DNA from: a virus
Reading direction: 5' to 3' (one strand)
IMG/VR virus record: IMGVR_UViG_3300017741_000069
Location: 1-21,584 of that record
Length of the DNA stretch: 21,584 nt
Part shown: positions 15,972 to 21,584 of the stretch, piece by piece
How the letters are laid out: the number at the start of each line of letters is the position of its first letter
How positions within the stretch are numbered: position 1 is the first letter of the stretch
Translations under genes and position numbers: made by a program
The notes under the pieces: model-generated
Database searches by the model: none
Seen by the model: the letters and a program-made list of their open reading frames with translations, nothing else
What the model was told of the DNA's origin: nothing

Positions 15972-17411
15972 TTAGCTTTGGAACAATACGAAATTGTTAG
16001 CAGCTTGAGTCACAAGACATCTTTCAGATAACCAGTTAACTTGCATTGCATCTAGCTCAGAAGTGTAAACACCTCCAACAGATCCAGTGATCCAGTTTTT
16101 GTATCTTCTGTCATCTCCTTGTGATGATCTATATCTTACGTGTAAGAATGGTCTTCTAATGTTTGTACCTAAAATTTGGTCATACACTGTAGAAGTTCCC
16201 GCAGGAATTAATACACCTTCAATATTACTAACTGCAACAGCACCTCTTGTAGAAGCATCGTTTAAGTATTTCCAGCTAGTTTTGTAAAAGTCATAAGAAC
16301 CTCTTCTAAATCCAGAGAATCCTAAGTTAAGAGCCATATCCTCAGAGTTTTCAAATAAACCATAAGCAACACCTCCAGCAAAACCACCAGAGATTTGTCC
16401 TAGCATATCATCAAAATCTAAATCCATAGATCTGTTTAAGAAAAGCATGTTTTCTTCAATAGCTCCTTGAGTATCAAGATTTTTAAGTACTTGATCAAAG
16501 TCAGAGATACCAGTACCACCGTTGAATCCGGTCATAACATTACCTCTAGCTGTGATAGCAGCAAATAAACCTTCAGAACCATGAGCAACAGCAGCACCAC
16601 CAGCAGCTGTAAATCCTGGTACGTTTGCTGAGCTAGCAGCAAAGTTAATACCAGCAGCTCCAGCAGCTAATTCTGATTCAACCATTGACATTTCTAAATA
16701 GTCATCAAATCTTAATCTTGTTTCAGACTCAGATTTTAAATACCATAGGTATCCTGATGTACCATCTTCTGTGGCAACTTCTACCCATCCAATTTGTGCA
16801 GTATCAGAACCGTTGATTTCATATCTATCTTTTATGATAATCGGTTGGTTAGAATACTGAGTAAATTGTGGTTCAATTGATTTGCTTCCTGACGCTGTAC
16901 CTTTTGCAAAGATAGAACCGTAAACAAATACTTTTAAGTTACCAACTAGTCCTAAAGCATCCCAGTTAGCAGCTTGAAAAGGATAAGCTGTAATATTACC
17001 AGCAGCAACTGCACCAACAATACCTTTAACAGTAACTCCAGTAACTGGGTTCATTATTACTACAGTATCATTTGGAAAAATTGAGTTTTGAATAGTACCA
17101 GCATTAGCAGGAATAGTGATAACAGCTAAACCGTTACCAGTTAAAGTACATCCTGTGTACGCGATGTGTAATCTATTTTGTTCAGACCAGATAACCTGAT
17201 CAGACGTCATTGGCATTTCAGCGCCAACCATTCTTAAGAAACCATTTAAAGTCCTGTTTCCATATCTTTCGACTTCAGCTTCGTATACCTCTGGTAAATA
17301 TTGTTGAGCAAAGTCATTCGCTCCACCGTTAAATGCCAAATAGTTACTAGCTAGGGTTTGTGGCGCTTGGGAAGGTATTAAGTTTCCAAATGCCGGATTT
17401 AATGTAGCCAT
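15972..17411 (-). CDS. Major capsid protein (HK97-fold type)
   Basis: A 479-residue protein that builds the icosahedral shell. It sits directly after the scaffolding gene (15-base gap) and before a strong terminator, the classic capsid position. The N-terminal helical arm (LPEVYEAEVERYGNRTLNGF near 39-58) is followed by GAEMPMTSDQVIWSEQNRLH, a segment I recognise from capsid proteins of marine crAss-like and related podoviruses. Residues 85-170 are beta-rich, in the place of the E-loop. Later there are the spine-helix region (YLKSESETRLRFDDYLEMSM near 224-243), a Gly/Ala-rich stretch at 250-300, and a C-terminal block ending VNWLSERCLVTQAANNFVLF. Size is normal for this class. The ATG follows an A-rich leader with no Shine-Dalgarno sequence. 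Confidence 0.85.
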   Translation of the reverse strand: MATLNPAFGNLIPSQAPQTLASNYLAFNGGANDFAQQYLPEVYEAEVERYGNRTLNGFLRMVGAEMPMTSDQVIWSEQNRLHIAYTGCTLTGNGLAVITIPANAGTIQNSIFPNDTVVIMNPVTGVTVKGIVGAVAAGNITAYPFQAANWDALGLVGNLKVFVYGSIFAKGTASGSKSIEPQFTQYSNQPIIIKDRYEINGSDTAQIGWVEVATEDGTSGYLWYLKSESETRLRFDDYLEMSMVESELAAGAAGINFAASSANVPGFTAAGGAAVAHGSEGLFAAITARGNVMTGFNGGTGISDFDQVLKNLDTQGAIEENMLFLNRSMDLDFDDMLGQISGGFAGGVAYGLFENSEDMALNLGFSGFRRGSYDFYKTSWKYLNDASTRGAVAVSNIEGVLIPAGTSTVYDQILGTNIRRPFLHVRYRSSQGDDRRYKNWITGSVGGVYTSELDAMQVNWLSERCLVTQAANNFVLFQS

Positions 17412-17426
17412 TTTGTAATTGTGTTT

Positions 17427-18608
17427 TTAGTTAAATTTTTTAGTTTTAATTCTCAGTTTTGAACTATCTAAACCACTAACAGCTTTTACTTTTAATCCAT
17501 TAACAAATACATCACCAGTAGGACTTTCTCTTACTTCTGTTTGTACGTTTTTAGATTTAGCAGCAACATCTCTTATAGCATCAGCTTTACCTTGCTCATA
17601 AAAATGTTGTGCAATAGTATCCACGTTTTCAGCAGCATACATAGCTTTATGATAACCTTTAACATCTGTTACATCACCTTTATCGTTTAAGAACTTCTTA
17701 ACTACATTAGTAATATTAGATTGTTTTTCTGCAACTACTTCAGGATTTTTAACTCCGTATCTAAATTTCTTTTCTCCTACATTGAAGTCAAAACCTTTGA
17801 ATTCTTTTGAGAAATAATCTTTAGTGTTAGATTTAAATCTTTCGTGTTGCTCTTGAGCAGATTCTTGCTCTTGGTTATAGCGATTAAAAAAGTCCATAGC
17901 TTTTTGTTGGTCTTGAGTAACGCCGGGTCTCAACTTGATCTCCTCGTAATATTGACTCTTTAAACCTTCTAAATGCTTACGTGCTTTTGCAACCTCTTCT
18001 TTATATGCGAGTTTTTTCTTACGAATATCTCGCTCTTCATCCACTTCTTCATCAAAAGAAAAATTATCTTCCATCATGAAATTAATTTCTTCTGAGTCTA
18101 AGTGTGACTTAGCTTGTTTGTAATACTCTCTTAATAAAGTATCATTGTCTACGTTAGAATAATCTGCATTTAATCTTACATAATCTTCTAATGTTCCACC
18201 TGTTTCTTTCATAAAGTCTACGACTTTTTCTATGTTTTCAGGTAGTTTAGCTATTTCTCTTACTTCTTCAGGTGTAGGAGCAATAACCCTTTCTTCAATT
18301 TTTTCACCTATTTGTTGTATTTCTTCTTCAACTTTTTCTTCAATAGGTTTTATTTCTTCTTCGATAATTTCAGTAACCGGGTTGGATTCTTGTACTTCCA
18401 CATCTTCGCTGGACCGTACTTTTTCATCCACTTTTTGTATATCTCCGGTTCGTTTATCTTCAGGTAGTTTTCCTGTTTCTTGCTTTGGAATGGCATCTGA
18501 TTCTGTTTTTTTAGATAAATCAACTTTTATTGGTTCATCTTTTTTTACTAGATTTTTAGGTTTCTTTTTAATTTTAAAAGTACCTTCTTCTTTTACTTTT
18601 TCTGACAT
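17427..18608 (-). CDS. Probable capsid scaffolding protein
   Basis: A 393-residue, highly charged, mostly helical protein between the portal and capsid genes, the usual place of the scaffold on which the procapsid forms. The first 80 residues are Lys/Glu-rich and probably disordered. Residues 83-104 are two 11-residue units (EEEIKPIEEKV, EEEIQQIGEKI), a coiled-coil pattern. Residues 135-230 hold ETGGTLEDYVRLNADYS and a long acidic-then-basic helix, a block I recognise from scaffold-like proteins of marine phages. The ends resemble each other: FKIKKKPKN at residue 11 and LRIKTKKFN at the C-terminus. Basic C-termini of scaffolds often bind the capsid protein in other phages, which is the likely role here. 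No protease motif is visible. The start is set by ATG directly behind a TTATTATATTATAT leader. Confidence 0.75.
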   Translation of the reverse strand: MSEKVKEEGTFKIKKKPKNLVKKDEPIKVDLSKKTESDAIPKQETGKLPEDKRTGDIQKVDEKVRSSEDVEVQESNPVTEIIEEEIKPIEEKVEEEIQQIGEKIEERVIAPTPEEVREIAKLPENIEKVVDFMKETGGTLEDYVRLNADYSNVDNDTLLREYYKQAKSHLDSEEINFMMEDNFSFDEEVDEERDIRKKKLAYKEEVAKARKHLEGLKSQYYEEIKLRPGVTQDQQKAMDFFNRYNQEQESAQEQHERFKSNTKDYFSKEFKGFDFNVGEKKFRYGVKNPEVVAEKQSNITNVVKKFLNDKGDVTDVKGYHKAMYAAENVDTIAQHFYEQGKADAIRDVAAKSKNVQTEVRESPTGDVFVNGLKVKAVSGLDSSKLRIKTKKFN

Positions 18609-18609
18609 A

Positions 18610-18623
18610 ATATAATATAATAA
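18610..18623 (-). repeat. 14-base leader repeat, copy before the scaffolding gene
   Basis: This is the second exact copy of TTATTATATTATAT, again one base before the start codon and again preceded, a few bases further, by TATTAA. The other start sites in the window do not carry it. Confidence 0.4.
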
Positions 18624-18639
18624 AAATTAATAAATAGGT

Positions 18640-21039
18640 TTATTGAGGTGAAAACTGCTCTAAACCAAATCCGTCTAGATTATCATTACCAGCCGATTCA
18701 AAATCTGTAGGTAATAAATCATTTTGACGTTGTTCAATCATTTTTGATTGTTGTGTTGCTTGTATTTTAGTTCTTTTGTCTTTACGATCTTCTATGAACT
18801 GTTCTTTTTGTCTATCGGTATTTATTTTAGCTTGAGCTAATTGTAATTGATAGTTGAATTCTTCAGCCATTAATTGTTTTTTAATCATAGCTTCTTGTTC
18901 CATTCTTTGTATTTCAAATTGAGATTTAGCTTGCTCTATCTGTATTTCAGTATTAGCTAAAGCTTCTTGTTTTTGAACTTCATTCATAGCCGCCTGTTCA
19001 GAAGCTTGCATATTGGCTTGTGCTTGAGCTTGTATCTGCTGTTGTTGTGCGGCTTGATCTTGTTTTTGTTTTTGTATTCTTCTATATTTTAATATTTGAT
19101 TAGCTAATTGTATATTTTTAACCTCTCTAATATCAATAGCGTCTTCAAGATATATTTGACCTGCTTGTAAAGCTACTTGTATGTTTTGCTCAAGTAAAGC
19201 TTTATCTTCTTCTTCTGGCTCTAATTCTAAATAAATACCAAAATCATATAAATGAAGGTTTTTTAATTCATCTAAATTTTGTGTGTTAGTTAAAGAAATA
19301 CTTTGCATTAAAGCTTGTTTAGTTAAATCAAACTCTAACGCATCAGCTAATCTTAACGATATGTTTTCGCATGTTCTTAATGTTAAATATAAACTAGCAT
19401 CTACAATATGTTTAGTAGCTATATTTGAAGCATTGGCAGCCATTTTTTGCAATCCGACCAATGCGTCTTTGTCTGGTAAACTGCCGTCTCTTGCTTCATT
19501 AAGACCTGTTACGTCTCTAATCATTTGTAAATAATATTGGTAAGTGTTTACAAGTGATGCTATTTTTCCGTTTGCACTAGATGATTGTAATTCTTGAATA
19601 GGTACTTTGCCTCTATTAGGATCACCATCTTGTGTTAAGCTTCTACCAACTATGCTACCAGTTTGGAAATACATGTTTAAAGCTTCTTGTGGATTATAAT
19701 TTGTTCCGTTGCCTAAATCAACCTCTGCTAAACCATCTACATCTACAAATACACCATCTGGTACCATCCTTGCAATTACTTGTTGTAATTTTAATGACGT
19801 TAATTGTATCATATCAGCAAAACCAGTAATACGGCTTACAAGCGATTCTACGCGACCTTGGTACATATGAGGTGCACATATAGCATAATTCATATTAACT
19901 TTAGTTAAATCACTTTTAGGTCTTGTCATATTTTCAGCTAACTTCCACTCTAACATTTGTGGAACGCCCATAACTTTACAACCACTAAATAAAACTTCAA
20001 TACTTCTTGAAACTCTATCAAAATTATCACTTTGTGGAGGATTAAAAGTATCTGATTTTACTAAAGCTTTTTCTAAACCTTGATCAGTCTTTTTTATTTT
20101 AAATACTTGATCAACAAAAGTTTTGTATTCAAAATATAATACTTGAACTAAATCATTATCGTAATTTGGTTGAGCTATATAACCTTGACGACCAGGATAT
20201 TTTACTAATCTTTGTAATTCGTCTTCTGTTAAATAAGGAAATTGTTTTTTTATTTCAGCTAATGTTAAAGATTTAATTTCACCAACGTAATATATATCTT
20301 CAAAATTAGGATCATTAGTATAAGAATAAACTAAATTAGCAGGATCTACATAATCTACAACAACTCCTTCAGATTTGTTAAAACTAGTTTTTACAGCACC
20401 AATACCAATTGTAACAATATCATCTACTAATCTTTTTTTAGTCAATTGATATTTATTAAATGCTAACGTATTATTTATAGCTTCTTCTTCAGCAATTTCT
20501 ACAGACTGCTTGTAGTTTAACTGCATATGTATTTCTAATTCTTCTTTTGACTGTGGTAATGTTTTTTTATCAGAATTATATAAATTCATTCCTGTAGTCT
20601 GTTCAATTTCATCAAGATATTCTTGACCCATCATATCTCTATATATACCACCTACATAATCAGTTCTTTGTTTTAAAGAAAAAGGATCTTGAGCATAAGC
20701 CTTTAATTCATAATCTTTAGATGCAATACCATTTGTTACTATATCTACAAACTTAGGTATAATTGGAACTGGCTTCCAGTCTAAATTTAAATAAGACAAA
20801 TCACCATTAACAGATAATTCGTCTTTATATTTTTGAACAGATTGTTCTCCTCTAGCATATAATCTTAGCCTGTTATAATTTTGATAACCTGTTTGCCATT
20901 TGTTACTATTAACTTTTCCGCCTCTAAACCACTCATATTCAATAGCTTGCCCAACTAGCAAACCATACTCTAAACTTTTCTTTTCTTCCTCAGATACCAT
21001 CTGACTTGGAAATGCGCTGTTAACACTAGTATTAATCAT
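18640..21039 (-). CDS. Portal protein with long Gln-rich C-terminal helix
   Basis: A 799-residue protein forming the ring at the capsid vertex through which DNA enters and leaves. Landmarks are the N-terminal helical region with RLYARGEQSVQKYKDEL near 58-75, DWKPVPIIPKFVDIVTNGI near 87-105, TKKRLVDDIVTIGIGAVKTS near 200-219, the stem and crown region KLQQVIARMVPDGVFVDVDG near 417-436, and RDVTGLNEARDGSLPDKDAL near 508-527, a typical portal block. Residues 650-775 are a long Gln/Ala/Glu-rich coiled coil (DQAAQQQQIQAQAQANMQAS near 661), longer than in compact portals and like the C-terminal tails of crAss-like portals. Its ATG immediately follows the terminase stop codon (TAG then ATG, no spacer), indicating translational coupling. 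Confidence 0.85.
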   Translation of the reverse strand: MINTSVNSAFPSQMVSEEEKKSLEYGLLVGQAIEYEWFRGGKVNSNKWQTGYQNYNRLRLYARGEQSVQKYKDELSVNGDLSYLNLDWKPVPIIPKFVDIVTNGIASKDYELKAYAQDPFSLKQRTDYVGGIYRDMMGQEYLDEIEQTTGMNLYNSDKKTLPQSKEELEIHMQLNYKQSVEIAEEEAINNTLAFNKYQLTKKRLVDDIVTIGIGAVKTSFNKSEGVVVDYVDPANLVYSYTNDPNFEDIYYVGEIKSLTLAEIKKQFPYLTEDELQRLVKYPGRQGYIAQPNYDNDLVQVLYFEYKTFVDQVFKIKKTDQGLEKALVKSDTFNPPQSDNFDRVSRSIEVLFSGCKVMGVPQMLEWKLAENMTRPKSDLTKVNMNYAICAPHMYQGRVESLVSRITGFADMIQLTSLKLQQVIARMVPDGVFVDVDGLAEVDLGNGTNYNPQEALNMYFQTGSIVGRSLTQDGDPNRGKVPIQELQSSSANGKIASLVNTYQYYLQMIRDVTGLNEARDGSLPDKDALVGLQKMAANASNIATKHIVDASLYLTLRTCENISLRLADALEFDLTKQALMQSISLTNTQNLDELKNLHLYDFGIYLELEPEEEDKALLEQNIQVALQAGQIYLEDAIDIREVKNIQLANQILKYRRIQKQKQDQAAQQQQIQAQAQANMQASEQAAMNEVQKQEALANTEIQIEQAKSQFEIQRMEQEAMIKKQLMAEEFNYQLQLAQAKINTDRQKEQFIEDRKDKRTKIQATQQSKMIEQRQNDLLPTDFESAGNDNLDGFGLEQFSPQ

Positions 21040-21584
21040 CTAATTAATTATTTTTGATTCAAACCCTTTGTTATCATATTTAGCAAAATTTAAATTAAGT
21101 TTTGCTTTTGTAACATCAGCAACTGGTCTATATTTATTTTTATTGCAAGCCATGATAGCTAAGCCAGAGCTTATTGATGCATCATGTTTTGTTCTATTGT
21201 TTATGTCAAATGCCGCCCAGTCTTCTAATGTTCTTTGAAAATACATTGTACCGTATTGTTCATTGTTAAATCCAACAAACATTTCAATGTAGGCTTCAAT
21301 AGCTGCGGCATGAGCTTGTTTTACGTCTTCACTTGAATTAGGTATACCACCTATTTCTTTTTCAGTTATAGACATTTTATGTATTGTTTTATCAGGTCTA
21401 TTCATAGAATAACCCCTGTAACCTCTACGTTTAAAATGGTATAATAATCTAGGTTTATTATTTTCTGCAAGTATTGGCATCCCATAAAATATGCAAGCCA
21501 TAAGCACATCTTCAAAAAATATTTCTGCAGTCTGAGGTCTAGCTATATATTCTAAAAAGAACTCCCATATCGGAAGAGCACAAA
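21040..21584 (-). CDS. terL: Terminase large subunit, C-terminal nuclease part (start beyond window)
   Basis: The frame is open from the right edge of the window, giving 180 visible residues before TAG. It reads CALPIWEFFLEYIARPQTAE from base 21582. A GTG at 21507 is only an in-frame codon, not the start. MPILAENNKPRLLYHFKRRG, then YRGYSMNRPDK, is the C-terminal RNase H-like nuclease region of terminases from Bacteroidota and crAss-like phages. Here E40 of the visible part is a candidate metal ligand. In NRTKHDASISSGLAIMA the Asp at visible residue 134 fits the final catalytic acidic residue. The protein cuts concatemeric DNA and drives packaging into the procapsid. The ATPase half lies outside the window. 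It is the first visible gene of the morphogenesis operon and abuts the portal gene. Confidence 0.8.
   Translation of the reverse strand, partial: CALPIWEFFLEYIARPQTAEIFFEDVLMACIFYGMPILAENNKPRLLYHFKRRGYRGYSMNRPDKTIHKMSITEKEIGGIPNSSEDVKQAHAAAIEAYIEMFVGFNNEQYGTMYFQRTLEDWAAFDINNRTKHDASISSGLAIMACNKNKYRPVADVTKAKLNLNFAKYDNKGFESKIIN
21569..21582. other. 14-base match to the common Illumina adapter core at the window end
   Basis: The plus-strand sequence ATCGGAAGAGCACA is identical to 14 bases of the common Illumina adapter (AGATCGGAAGAGCACACG), yet it reads in frame as part of the terminase (complement codes for CALPI). It may be true phage sequence where adapter trimming ended the assembly, or a short leftover of adapter. 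Confidence 0.5.

Noticed and set aside
18232-18615. Plus-strand open frame of 127 codons, Ser/Phe-rich
   Set aside because: It lies fully antisense to the scaffold gene. Its Ser/Phe/Ile repeats are the mirror of Glu/Lys codons (GAA/AAA give TTC/TTT), and it has no leader or neighbours on that strand.
21040-21507. Separate small 155-aa gene starting at GTG 21507
   Set aside because: The frame is open upstream to the window edge and the residues before the GTG continue the terminase pattern, so it is the end of a longer gene.

Overview
This window is the virion-assembly half of a tailed-phage genome, most likely a short-tailed (podovirus-like) marine phage. Every gene is on the minus strand, so the map is read from right (21584) to left (1). 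DNA is strongly A+T-rich (roughly 30% G+C by eye). Genes are packed with 0 to 70 bases between them, all but one of the visible stop codons are TAA, and no tRNA, integrase, transposon or CRISPR array is visible. Almost no gene start carries a Shine-Dalgarno sequence. Instead the leaders are runs of A and T. This is the known translation style of Bacteroidota, so I infer a flavobacterial or other Bacteroidota host. The protein types (long portal with a Gln-rich tail, HK97-type capsid protein, large P22 gp10-like tail proteins) recall uncultured marine podoviruses and distant crAss-like phages. The exact family cannot be fixed from sequence alone.

In transcription order the module starts with the C-terminal end of the large terminase subunit (21584-21040, cut by the window), followed with no gap by the portal protein. 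A Glu/Lys-rich scaffolding protein and the major capsid protein come next. A strong C(UUCG)G hairpin terminator lies directly behind the capsid gene, as expected for a gene needing extra transcript. Next is a conserved protein of unknown function (252 aa). A second intergenic stretch with a TATAAT-like box and a hairpin separates this head block from the tail block.

The tail block (15074-6130) runs through a 392-aa connector-type protein, a 476-aa probable adaptor, a 1556-aa tail protein with an N-terminal propeller-like domain and a Ser/Thr/Tyr-rich C-terminal tip, and a 543-aa second propeller-like protein. All four carry short beta-rich segments of similar pattern that seem inserted between conserved blocks. 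The last block (6117-1) has three probable ejection or internal virion proteins, in the place where T7 has gp14, gp15 and gp16. They are a small glycine-zipper, coiled-coil protein, a 529-aa helical protein, and a giant protein that reads open for 1200 codons and leaves the window.

The most interesting item is that giant protein. It carries an HExxH zinc-protease motif and, about 200 residues later, a stretch resembling sigma-70 region 2. If real, the particle would deliver a protease and possibly a transcription-related domain into the host along with the DNA.
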